64,000 nucleotides of DNA from Emticicia sp965283955 (GTDB lineage Bacteria > Bacteroidota > Bacteroidia > Cytophagales > Spirosomataceae): positions 5,022,001-5,086,000 of the forward strand of contig CBDIQW010000001.1 in the NCBI GenBank assembly GCA_965283955.1, given 5' to 3'. This document shows, one piece after another, positions 1 to 7,717 of this stretch; position 1 is the first letter of the stretch; every line of letters begins with the position of its first letter. A model generated the notes under the pieces. That model saw only the letters and a program-made list of their open reading frames with translations, made no database searches and was not told the DNA's origin. The position numbers were made by a program, and so were the translations under genes.

Positions 1-127
1 ATTATTTTGATTTTCTAAATTTGATAATTGAGTTTCAAAATCATTTTAGTTCTTGTTGTTTTTCTAATTCAGTGATTATGTTTTCGGCCGTTGCTTACTA
101 AATTTACATCACTTATATTTCCTTGGT

Positions 128-1479
128 TCATTCACTCATTGTAACAGGCTTACTATGCCATTCATAAAACAATCCATCAGGGTCTCTTTTGGCTCTTATT
201 TGCTGTACTTTTAGTAGGTTTTCATCACTCATAAAAGCTGCCGAACGGCGGTGTAAACCTTCATCAGCCAACTGAATACCAACTGATAAATGTTCCATTT
301 TTCTCATCGTTTCCGAAGCCCAATGATTATACTTTTCGGTATCTTGGGTATCTTTCCAACAGCTGTACAGAGCCAAATAAATGTTATCTTCTTTGCTATA
401 AGCCATGTCGGTATTGAGATTACCAGGGTGCCAATTGAGCCACAAAAAGTGTGATGGAGCAGGAGGTAGGGTCTCTGAAATTTGTTTGATATGAGGCAAT
501 AAATCATCAATCGAAGCGTGCGTCCACATATTATCTACGCCCCAATGGTGGTCTTCGGGGTAGTGCGACATCGTGCCTTTATAAAGTAATTCAATGCCAG
601 GGTTGAAGGCGGGCGTAGCAATAATAGCCTTTTTCTTTATTGGACTATTGTGCATGAAATCCTTTGCTTCTTCAAATTCGTCTTCGGTATCGGCAAAAAT
701 TGGTGCAAAAGCTTCAATGCCAGCACCTAAAATATTGAGCATCTTTTTACTCATAATCATCTGAAATTCAATGGCTTTCGGAATCGATGAACCAGCATCA
801 TACGCCCAACGATAAACATCTTCGAGATGTTTGATACTAAAATCGTGAGCCATAATGGCTCTGTATTTAGGTAAAGGGTAGATTTTTAGATAAAATTTTA
901 CAACAATTCCGAAAAACCTCGACCCGAACCACGAGCTGCCCAAAACAAATCAGAGTTTTGGGTCGGACTTGCATGAACCAATTCACCGTCAGCCGTGATG
1001 ATGTCCATCGCCAAAACGCTTTGGCAAGCAATACCCAATTTACGGCCATTCCAACCATAGCCACCTTGAAGCAAGTATCCACCAATACAAACGCCCTTGC
1101 AATGCCCCGCTGGAAAGAACAAATTTTCTTTATAAAGTGCTTTCATCAAAACACTTCCGCCTACACCGGTACCTGCTTCGGCAGTCATGGCTTCTTTATT
1201 TACGGAGTATTGATTGAAGTTTTTCATCAGAATCAGAATTGCACCCTCTCTTATAAAATTGGCACTGAAACTATGCCCACCTGAGCTGATGGTGATTCTT
1301 TTTCCTGCTGATTTTACGTAACGAACTGTACTGATTACATCATGAATATCATTAGGAATTACCACCATCGAAGGGCGTTGTTTTGGGTCAATTTTATTGA
1401 AAAGTGTTCCCATTACTATTTCATCGAAGCCTTTTTCGCCTCGCATGATTACATCACCAGAAATTTTTAGGTTTTCCAT
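128..1479 (-). CDS. FAD-binding oxidoreductase, berberine-bridge-enzyme type (frame broken once)
   Basis: A PCMH-type flavin oxidoreductase of about 450 residues. The N-terminal half shows the FAD-binding fold (VVIPNDIHDVISTVRY, then SSGGHSFS, the Gly-His segment where FAD is usually attached, and PAGHCKGVCIGGYLLQGGYGW). The C-terminal half ends in a berberine-like substrate domain (DPDGLFYEWHS). The reading frame breaks in a run of five T (minus strand) at 912-916; one extra T restores GRGFFGIVVKFYLKIYP, the normal family junction, so I treat it as one gene. It starts 8 bp after the PhlG-like gene and is probably its operon partner under the TetR regulator at 2371-2985. Enzymes of this family oxidise phenols, alcohols or sugars; the substrate cannot be read from sequence. 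No signal peptide is seen, so a cytoplasmic location is likely. The 127 bases beyond the stop hold no gene. Confidence 0.8.
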
Positions 1480-1487
1480 AATTTTGC

Positions 1488-2285
1488 TTAGTTTATTCTA
1501 AATTCTGTATGTAAATTGGGCAGAATTGCCGCCAAATGATTCATTTCTTCTGAGCAATGAACCATTAAATCCTTGGCTTGTTGTTCGGGGAGTTTGACAA
1601 GTTTTTGCAAGACTTTCGAGACAATTTTGGTGAAAATATTCTCCGAACGGATGGCTATATGCTTTCCCCCCATCCAAAATCTTGAACGCATTTCAGCTCC
1701 CTCTTCGGTTTTTCGGATTTGATGAACCAGCCAACCGAAATCAAGCGGAAAATTGCTGTATCCAAGTCTTGCACAGATATATACTGCTTTAGTTTTATCG
1801 ACGATGTGATATTCGGAAAAGCCCAATTCGAGTGGAGATTGGAATTGAATAGCTGCTTTTTCGAGTTTTTTACCAATGTATTCTTCAATATTTGAAGTAC
1901 GATTGATGTAGGCTACATCGTCTCGTCCATCCGCCCAAACGGCCGATTGATGGGCTTTCGGATGCCAAAGTTTATAACGACTGTCTTCGCAACTATGCCA
2001 GCCAAACCACCAATCCCACATTTCGGGACTGACATTGGGCATTGGTGTTAACACCGCTACATGAAGCGACCCATCTGAGTTAACCACATAGCCATTTTCT
2101 AAGTCATGGTAGCCCGCATTGTGCAAATGCCGTACATTTTCAAACCAAAGTCCCAGTTTTTCAGACTTTTTGCTGGCTTTCTTGACCAATTCAGGAATTG
2201 GTCTGATGATTTCATTATAAAATTTGGCATGTGGCAGAGCCAAATCTTTGGTCTGATACCCGATATATTTCTTTTGATTTTTCAT
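1488..2285 (-). CDS. PhlG/phloretin-hydrolase-like C-C hydrolase (DAPG hydrolase family)
   Basis: About 265 residues. It shows the signature of 2,4-diacetylphloroglucinol hydrolase and phloretin hydrolase: the WDWWFGWHSCEDSRYKLWHP block, and near the C-terminus an HCSEEM segment giving the His-x3-Glu pair that binds zinc in PhlG. These enzymes cut a carbon-carbon bond between a phloroglucinol ring and an acyl side chain. The longest frame begins at 2306, but that start lies inside the operator-like repeat at 2297-2325, so I prefer the ATG at 2285 (MKNQKKYIGY). The downstream FAD oxidoreductase follows after 8 bp and TetR lies upstream on the same strand, suggesting an inducible phenolic or flavonoid module. 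The family call is fairly firm. The exact substrate (phloretin, acylphloroglucinol or another C-acylated phenol) is inference. Confidence 0.78.
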   Translation of the reverse strand: MKNQKKYIGYQTKDLALPHAKFYNEIIRPIPELVKKASKKSEKLGLWFENVRHLHNAGYHDLENGYVVNSDGSLHVAVLTPMPNVSPEMWDWWFGWHSCEDSRYKLWHPKAHQSAVWADGRDDVAYINRTSNIEEYIGKKLEKAAIQFQSPLELGFSEYHIVDKTKAVYICARLGYSNFPLDFGWLVHQIRKTEEGAEMRSRFWMGGKHIAIRSENIFTKIVSKVLQKLVKLPEQQAKDLMVHCSEEMNHLAAILPNLHTEFRIN

Positions 2286-2296
2286 GCAAACAAATA

Positions 2297-2325
2297 TGTT
2301 CGACAAAAATGTTTAATATAAATTA
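2297..2325. promoter_or_regulatory. Candidate TetR operator, copy A (upstream of the PhlG-like gene)
   Basis: A 29-bp sequence matching 2996-3024 at 27 of 29 positions. It contains TGTTCGACA, with inverted TGT/ACA ends around TCG. It lies just upstream of the preferred start of the PhlG-like gene at 2285. The second copy is upstream of the tetR-type gene itself, so both transcription units would be controlled by the same repressor. Binding is inferred; the repeat is directly visible. Confidence 0.6.
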
Positions 2326-2370
2326 AAAAAATATGACCAATATGGCCATAAAAATATTTTCACTCAGTTA

Positions 2371-2985
2371 TTACTTTATCAGACACTTGAGCATTATATT
2401 TTTGATTTTTTGTCTGCGTTGTCGCATCAATTCCATCATTTGCTCGTCAGTTCTGTTCTCTTTAGTTTTTATGTAGATATATCCCAAATAAGGAGTAGCA
2501 CAGAGCGAATAAATATTCATCATCAGGTCTTCTCCAGTAAATTCTGATTCAATATTATTACCTTTTTGCCTTTCAGCGTTTAGAAGTACCTCTAAACGAT
2601 GTGGAAAATCATCATCCGAGTTTGCTGCAAGCATATTTACTACATCAGGCGACTCGTTGATGATATTTACAACGAAGCTCGGTAAAGTTGGCTTTGCCTC
2701 AAACAAATCGCAGAGTGTATCAATCATCAACGAAACTAACTGAACCAAATCCAGATTTTGCTCCATCAACCGAGCCAAATGAGGAAATACAACTCCCAAA
2801 GTATTATTCATTACTGCTTGAAATAACTCTTCTTTGGTGCTGTAATAATAGTGCAACATCGTTCGACTAATTCCTGCTTCTTGTGCTATTTCAGTTGTGC
2901 GAGTTCCTTTAAAACCATTTCTATGAAATACTTTTTCGGCAGCAGCAAGTATCTTTTCTTTGGTGTCGTGGTCAATTTTAGGCAT
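2371..2985 (-). CDS. TetR/AcrR-family transcriptional regulator
   Basis: A 204-residue protein with a canonical TetR N-terminus: residues 8-55 carry KEKILAAAEKVFHRNGFKG, then the helix-turn-helix TTEIAQEAGISRTMLHYYYSTKEELF. The C-terminal ligand-binding half is divergent, as usual. It is encoded upstream of and on the same strand as the PhlG-like hydrolase and FAD oxidoreductase. Near-identical 29-bp repeats sit before this gene (2996-3024) and between it and the hydrolase (2297-2325). This points to autoregulation and control of the catabolic genes, probably with a phenolic inducer. The family is certain from sequence; the effector is unknown. Confidence 0.93.
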   Translation of the reverse strand: MPKIDHDTKEKILAAAEKVFHRNGFKGTRTTEIAQEAGISRTMLHYYYSTKEELFQAVMNNTLGVVFPHLARLMEQNLDLVQLVSLMIDTLCDLFEAKPTLPSFVVNIINESPDVVNMLAANSDDDFPHRLEVLLNAERQKGNNIESEFTGEDLMMNIYSLCATPYLGYIYIKTKENRTDEQMMELMRQRRQKIKNIMLKCLIK

Positions 2986-2995
2986 AAAATACTTT

Positions 2996-3024
2996 TGTTC
3001 GACAAAATTGTTTAAAATAAATTA
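2996..3024. promoter_or_regulatory. Candidate TetR operator, copy B (upstream of the tetR-type gene)
   Basis: The second copy of the 29-bp repeat, starting 11 bp upstream of the TetR start codon. Here the palindrome is better than in copy A: 2993-3007 reads TTTTGT-TCG-ACAAAA, perfect 6-bp arms around a 3-bp centre. It is followed by TTGTTTAAAATAA, also conserved in copy A. Position and symmetry fit an autoregulatory TetR operator. Confidence 0.62.
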
Positions 3025-3074
3025 TTTGTGCAAACATTTCTTAAAAAAATATTTTCTGCTTGAAAATAAATGTT

Positions 3075-3626
3075 TTATCTAAAAATATCTCGACGACGTT
3101 TTTTTCGGAAATACTTTTTGAAACCCAAGTAAAGGAAGAGGATTGAAGCCACGCCAAAAAGTAATGAAAGCGAATTGAGCGAAACCAAAGCAAGCAAAAT
3201 GGCAATCCCCAAAATGATAAAACCAGTATAAATGGTAGAATTAAGTGGAACTGGTTTTCGGCGTTTTTTAACAGTTTTTTTGTCTTTTGTGTGCTGATTT
3301 GGGAATATTTTTTCAAAAAAAGTTTCTTGTTTTTTACTGATATTTTTTCGGTTTTTTTTCCTTCCATCATCGTGGATTTGTTGTTTTTGAGTGATTATTT
3401 CATTGCTTTTTGGCTTGAAAAAAACGTTTGGTTCAGTAAAATCATACGAATCTTGGGTAGAAGCAATCAGATTTGGTTGTTTGGGTTGAGTAATTTCAAC
3501 AGGAATTTCTATGGACTTTTTCTTGATAGTGTAATTGATGTTTGGAGACTTCTGAAAACTGGCGAAGTCTTTTCGGCAAGATGTAAGGAGTGTAAAAGCA
3601 AGAAATAAAAACGTTAGTTTTTTCAT
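3075..3626 (-). CDS. Hypothetical lipoprotein with C-terminal membrane segments
   Basis: 183 residues, not a recognised family. The N-terminus (MKKLTFLFLAFTLLTSCRKD) is a lipoprotein signal with the cysteine at residue 17. The middle, about residues 25-125, is low-complexity and rich in Lys, Gln and Asn. A hydrophobic stretch of about 40 residues (roughly 132-170) could form two membrane helices, followed by a strongly basic tail (KKYFRKKRRRD). Having both a lipobox and C-terminal membrane helices resembles other small Bacteroidota envelope proteins. It lies between the TetR module and the glycine-zipper lipoprotein without close spacing to either. Its role is unknown. Confidence 0.6.
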   Translation of the reverse strand: MKKLTFLFLAFTLLTSCRKDFASFQKSPNINYTIKKKSIEIPVEITQPKQPNLIASTQDSYDFTEPNVFFKPKSNEIITQKQQIHDDGRKKNRKNISKKQETFFEKIFPNQHTKDKKTVKKRRKPVPLNSTIYTGFIILGIAILLALVSLNSLSLLFGVASILFLYLGFKKYFRKKRRRDIFR

Positions 3627-3737
3627 TAATTTTATTAGAGATAATCTATTTTTAGACTTACAAAACGTTGTTTTTACTAATTTGTTGCTAATTATTGCTC
3701 AAACAGAAAAATTTCATAGAGTCTTTTATCTTCATTC

Positions 3738-3775
3738 AAAAAAATAGGGGAAGATAATTTTACTTATCTTCCCCT
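3738..3775 (-). terminator. Intrinsic terminator after the glycine-zipper lipoprotein
   Basis: Perfect 12-bp arms (AGGGGAAGATAA at 3746-3757 and its complement at 3764-3775) with a 6-base loop, followed on the minus strand by a run of seven T. It lies 27 bp past the stop codon of the gene at 3802-4287. Confidence 0.82.
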
Positions 3776-3801
3776 TTAGTATTTATTTATCTAATTGAAT
3801 G

Positions 3802-4287
3802 TTATCTAAAATAAATAACGTTTTCTTTTTGCTTCTGTTTTTTATCAATTACAGCACCAACACCAGCACCTGCACCAGCACCAAGTACACCACCAACAAT
3901 TGCTCCTTGACCTTTCTTTTTAGATACAACCGCACCCGTTACCGCACCAACACCTGCTCCGATGATTGCACCTTTGGCTACATTACTCATTTTCTTTTTC
4001 TTGTTAGTACTTGCATAACTCACAGGTGTTGAAGGAGTTGTGCTTCTTGAGCTTGAAGTATAAGCATTAGAGGTACTATTTACTGTATTTGCTTTCGTTA
4101 GGTTTTCCTTAGATGCCATTTTCAATGAATCAATTTGTCTTTGTTGTTGGCTTATCAAATGTACTTGTTTCATTGAGTCAATGGCTGCTTGTTTTGCTTT
4201 TGCAATTTCAGCATCCGAATTAGTCGCTTTTGAATTACAACCATATATTCCTGTAAGTGTCATTAAAATCAAAATTACTTTTTTCAT
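3802..4287 (-). CDS. YMGG-like glycine-zipper lipoprotein
   Basis: 161 residues. It has a lipoprotein signal (ILMTLTGIYGCNS, lipid-modified Cys at residue 17). A polar, Gln/Ser/Thr-rich stretch spans about residues 20-95 and includes a short coiled-coil-like part (AEIAKAKQAAIDSMKQ). A C-terminal glycine zipper follows (KGAIIGAGVGAVTGAVVSKKKGQG, then a second GGVLGAGAGAGVGAVIDKK repeat). Such proteins are usually small outer-membrane or stress-associated lipoproteins. The gene is monocistronic and ends at a strong terminator. Family-level confidence is good; the physiological role is unknown. Confidence 0.8.
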   Translation of the reverse strand: MKKVILILMTLTGIYGCNSKATNSDAEIAKAKQAAIDSMKQVHLISQQQRQIDSLKMASKENLTKANTVNSTSNAYTSSSRSTTPSTPVSYASTNKKKKMSNVAKGAIIGAGVGAVTGAVVSKKKGQGAIVGGVLGAGAGAGVGAVIDKKQKQKENVIYFR

Positions 4288-4653
4288 GGTATTCTATGTT
4301 TTAGTGTTAGATAATTGATTGACTGAATCAATTTATGTTTATGCCTAAAACTTTTGTGCCATCATGGGAGAAGTTAAATTTTGTAATCTATTGGGGAAAA
4401 TGATCCCCGAATAGAGGTGTTTTATATGAGGATCTGATAAAATGAGCTGCTGTTTTTCTTTTATTGTTTCAAAATATTCTCATATAGTGTAAACCTCAAA
4501 CCAAATCTGAGTAATTTTAGTTAACCTAAGTAGAATTTGCGTAATTTTGCAAAAAGTTGATAAGATTGTATAGTCAATCAAACAACTAAATAGCTTTTGG
4601 GGAGCATTTGGCAATAACTGCCGACGGTGAACCAAAAAATACAGACTATTTAT
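4288..4653. other. Intergenic region between divergent lipoprotein and YgiQ genes
   Basis: 366 bp without a supportable gene. A small hairpin (GGGG, eight bases, CCCC) is at about 4393-4408. A TAATTTTG sequence at 4542-4549 matches the Bacteroidota -7 element TAnnTTTG and could belong to the YgiQ promoter, but no good -33 TTTG is seen at the right distance. A 152-codon minus-strand frame across 4480-4938 is mostly antisense to YgiQ and was not accepted. Confidence 0.4.
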
Positions 4654-6555
4654 ATGATAGAAAGACCAATAACCGACTGGTTGCCACTTACCAAAAAAGA
4701 GGTTGAGAAAAGAGGCTGGACTGATGTAGATGTAGTATTGATTTCGGGCGATGCCTACGTTGACCACCCCGCTTTCGGAACGGCTGTAATCGGTAGGATT
4801 ATAGAAAGCGAAGGCTTCAGAATTGCAATCGTGGCACAGCCAAACTGGCAGGACGATTTGCGTGATTTTAAGAAATTTGGTAAGCCCAAATACTTCTTTG
4901 GCGTAACGGCAGGTTGTATGGATTCGATGGTGAATCATTATACTGCCAATAAGCGTTTACGTTCCAACGATTCTTACACCCCAGGTGGCGAGGCGGGTTT
5001 CAGACCCGATTATGCTACCACTGTTTATTCCAAGATTTTAAAGCAACTATATCCCGATGTCCCAGTGCTAATTGGTGGAATCGAGGCATCGCTTCGCCGT
5101 GTAACGCATTACGATTATTGGAAAGATGAATTAATGCCAACAATCTTGGCCGATTCGGAAGCTGATATGTTGGTTTATGGCATGGGCGAGCAGCCATTGC
5201 GTGAGCTATTGAGTCGTTTGAAAAATGGTGAAACTTTTGAACAAGTAAGAGATATCAATCAGATTGCGTATTTGCATGAATCGCACGACGATGTTCCTGA
5301 GCATAAAGGATGGAGTTCGGTAGAAATTGCGAGCCACGAAGTCTGTTTAGTTGATAAAATCAAATATGCTTCTAATTTTAAAGTTGTAGAAGTAGAATCA
5401 AATAAATGGCAAGCGAACCGAATTTTACAAAAAGTAGGAGAAAAGACTTTGGTGATAAATCCACCGTTCAAGACAATGGACGAGAAGGAAATCGACCAAT
5501 CGTTTGATTTACCATATACTCGTTTGCCACATCCGAAATACAAAAATCGTGGGCCGATTCCTGCTTATGATATGATAAAGTTTTCGATAAATATGCACCG
5601 TGGATGTTTCGGAGGTTGTAGTTTTTGTACAATTTCGGCTCATCAAGGCAAATTTATTGCTTCTCGCTCCGAAAACTCAATTATGAAAGAGGTAGAGGAA
5701 ATAGTGAAGCACCCAGAGTTTAAGGGTTATATTTCAGATTTGGGTGGGCCATCGGCTAATATGTACAAGATGAAAGGCAAAGATGAGTCTATCTGTAATC
5801 GTTGCCAAGCTCCGAGTTGTATTCACCCAGTTATTTGCTCGAATCTTGATACTTCGCACAAGCCATTGACCAAGATTTATCAACAAGTTGATGCCCATCC
5901 TGAAATCAAAAAAGCCTTTGTAGGTTCGGGTGTGCGATACGATTTATTGGTTGATGATTTCAATAAAAACAACAAAGATGGCAACCACGACGAATACATG
6001 GAGCAGCTTGTAACTCGCCACGTTTCGGGGCGTTTGAAAGTTGCACCAGAGCATACATCAGATGATACGCTTCGTGTGATGCGTAAGCCATCGTTTAAGT
6101 ATTTTAGAAAATTCAAGGAAAAATACGACCGAATTCAAGATAAACATAACTTGAAGCAACCTTTGATTCCGTATTTTATTTCATCGCACCCAGGTTGTGA
6201 AGAAGCAGATATGGCAAATCTTGCTGCTGAAACTAAAGATTTGGGTTTTCAGTTGGAGCAAGTGCAAGATTTTACGCCTACACCAATGACGGTGGCCGAG
6301 GTGATTTATTACACTGGTGTGCATCCTTATACGCTTCAACCCATCAAAACTGCCAAAACTCGTGAAGAAAAATTGGCCCAAAACCGCTTCTTTTTTTGGT
6401 ATAAACCTGAGTTTAGAACTTGGATTCGTAGCCGATTGCATAAACTTAATCGCCCCGACTTGGCAGATAGATTGTTGGCAAGTCCGAAGAAAAAAGAGCA
6501 GCAAGTTCAAGCTGTGGCAGTAGGAGATAAGAAGAAGAAAAAAAAGAAATGGTAA
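4654..6555 (+). CDS. YgiQ family radical SAM protein
   Basis: About 633 residues, the usual length for YgiQ. The radical SAM cluster motif is clear: GCFGGCSFC, with cysteines at residues 318, 322 and 325 (CX3CX2C). A second cysteine group (CNRCQAPSCIHPVIC) follows. The conserved N-terminal block (WLPLTKKEVEKRGW, then DVVLISGDAYVDHPAFG) and C-terminal block (DFTPTPMTVAEVIYYTG) are present. An in-frame GTG at 4627 gives a longer version, but the ATG at 4654 starts at the conserved MIERPITDWLP and is preferred. The C-terminus is a lysine tail (KKKKKKW). It acts in the cytoplasm; the exact reaction of the family is not established. A single gene facing a converging GH16 gene across a hairpin. Confidence 0.93.
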   Translation: MIERPITDWLPLTKKEVEKRGWTDVDVVLISGDAYVDHPAFGTAVIGRIIESEGFRIAIVAQPNWQDDLRDFKKFGKPKYFFGVTAGCMDSMVNHYTANKRLRSNDSYTPGGEAGFRPDYATTVYSKILKQLYPDVPVLIGGIEASLRRVTHYDYWKDELMPTILADSEADMLVYGMGEQPLRELLSRLKNGETFEQVRDINQIAYLHESHDDVPEHKGWSSVEIASHEVCLVDKIKYASNFKVVEVESNKWQANRILQKVGEKTLVINPPFKTMDEKEIDQSFDLPYTRLPHPKYKNRGPIPAYDMIKFSINMHRGCFGGCSFCTISAHQGKFIASRSENSIMKEVEEIVKHPEFKGYISDLGGPSANMYKMKGKDESICNRCQAPSCIHPVICSNLDTSHKPLTKIYQQVDAHPEIKKAFVGSGVRYDLLVDDFNKNNKDGNHDEYMEQLVTRHVSGRLKVAPEHTSDDTLRVMRKPSFKYFRKFKEKYDRIQDKHNLKQPLIPYFISSHPGCEEADMANLAAETKDLGFQLEQVQDFTPTPMTVAEVIYYTGVHPYTLQPIKTAKTREEKLAQNRFFFWYKPEFRTWIRSRLHKLNRPDLADRLLASPKKKEQQVQAVAVGDKKKKKKKW

Positions 6556-6566
6556 TATCCTTTTTT

Positions 6567-6599
6567 AACGATGGCAAGGTTCAAAACCTTGCCATCGTT
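6567..6599. terminator. Long hairpin between convergent YgiQ and GH16 genes
   Basis: Perfect 15-bp arms (AACGATGGCAAGGTT at 6567-6581 and its complement at 6585-6599) with a 3-base loop, 11 bp after the YgiQ stop and 10 bp before the GH16 stop. It is preceded by six T. No T-run follows the hairpin on either strand, so it is either a bidirectional terminator of atypical form or an intergenic palindromic repeat. Confidence 0.6.
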
Positions 6600-6609
6600 A
6601 GGTATTATC

Positions 6610-7485
6610 TTACTGTTTCTGATAAACCCTTACATAATCAACTTCATACTTGATTAGCTTAGTTTCGTTTTTTGGTTCGCCACCATTTTGCCCACCAATT
6701 GCCAAATTTAGTAGCAAAAAATGCGGTTGTAAAAATGGGTTTTTCCCATCGGGATTAATGGTTTCTGAAATCGAAGTTGAATTGAGTAATTCGTCATCTA
6801 AATATAAATTGATGCTTTCGGATGTCCAATCCATTCGCCAAATATGAAATTGTTTTACCCAATCTTTGTTTTTATCAGTAAAATGCTTCAAGTTCGTTTT
6901 TGAATCGTCCCATTTGGCTACGTATTGTTTATCTGTTCCGTAAGCTACATTTGCCAAGATTGTTGACTCAGATTTTACTCGATAAAACTCCATCAAATCA
7001 ATTTCTCCATTCAATGGCCATTGTCCCGAATTTCCCAAAGTCCAAATAGCTGGCCATGAGCCAAGTGTAGTGTCGATTCTGGCTCTGATAATAAAAGTGC
7101 CAAATTGCCATTCTTGTAAGCCTTTGGTCTGAATACTGGCCGAAGTAAAATTGATTTCTTTTCTATTTTTTCGCCAATTTGCGTTTCCTTCCTCAAAATT
7201 TGGGTTAGGAATTTGTACTCTTTTTCCTTCAATCAGCAAAACCCCATTTTGGCAATTAGCATTCTCTTCTTGGTACCACTGCAATTCTTCGTTTCTGATA
7301 TATCCTTTTTCATACTTCCAAAATTTCGAGTTTGGTTTACCATTTTCATTGAATTCATCTTGCCAAACGAGCTTCATACCTTTGATATGTTTCGCCTTGC
7401 TGAAATCAGGCAATTGAGGACTTTTTTTTTGTCCGTATGCAAAGGTGATGCTTAAAACAATGAAAAGAATGGAACTTTTGTTCAT
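6610..7485 (-). CDS. Secreted glycoside hydrolase family 16 (laminarinase/beta-glucanase-like)
   Basis: 291 residues. The signal peptide (MNKSSILFIVLSITFAYGQ) implies export. The catalytic GH16 motif is GEIDLMEFY, giving the nucleophile and acid/base glutamates of the ExDxxE pattern. Conserved surroundings are KLVWQDEFNENG near residue 40, GSWPAIWTLG just before the active site, and the closing YEVDYVRVYQ strand. The domain fills the protein, with no CBM or sorting tail. The expected activity is endo-cleavage of beta-1,3 or mixed-linkage glucan; other GH16 specificities such as galactan cannot be excluded. It lies downstream of the giant secreted protein on the same strand, but a terminator separates them. 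Confidence 0.92.
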   Translation of the reverse strand: MNKSSILFIVLSITFAYGQKKSPQLPDFSKAKHIKGMKLVWQDEFNENGKPNSKFWKYEKGYIRNEELQWYQEENANCQNGVLLIEGKRVQIPNPNFEEGNANWRKNRKEINFTSASIQTKGLQEWQFGTFIIRARIDTTLGSWPAIWTLGNSGQWPLNGEIDLMEFYRVKSESTILANVAYGTDKQYVAKWDDSKTNLKHFTDKNKDWVKQFHIWRMDWTSESINLYLDDELLNSTSISETINPDGKNPFLQPHFLLLNLAIGGQNGGEPKNETKLIKYEVDYVRVYQKQ

Positions 7486-7550
7486 TTTTTTGATATTTAT
7501 GATTCCTAAACATTGGCTAAGTTACACATATTTGCATACAAAGTAAAAAT

Positions 7551-7582
7551 AAAAAAAGCCCTCAATAGAAAAAATGAGGACT
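7551..7582 (-). terminator. Intrinsic terminator downstream of the giant secreted protein
   Basis: On the minus strand AGTCCTCA pairs with TGAGGGCT (8 bp including one G-T wobble, 10-base loop) and is followed by seven T. It lies about 135 bp beyond the stop at 7718 and upstream of the GH16 gene, so it separates the two units. Confidence 0.72.
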
Positions 7583-7717
7583 TTCCTGATAAACTTTAGG
7601 TGTTAAAAGAGTATATGGCTTTATGGCATTTTTTATTTTTAGCATTTGAAAATTCTACGCCACGGAAACCAATTTTCTCGACTTCATGAAGAGTTAAGAT
7701 AAGAAGTCTAACATTTA

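Noticed and set aside
3799..4032. 77-codon plus-strand Thr/Asn/Ser-rich frame
   Set aside because: It is the shadow of the glycine-zipper lipoprotein gene, whose Gly/Ala repeats read as Thr/Cys-rich on the other strand.
4480..4938. 152-codon minus-strand frame overlapping the YgiQ start
   Set aside because: It is antisense to the first 95 codons of YgiQ, has low-complexity Cys/His/Phe composition and no family resemblance.
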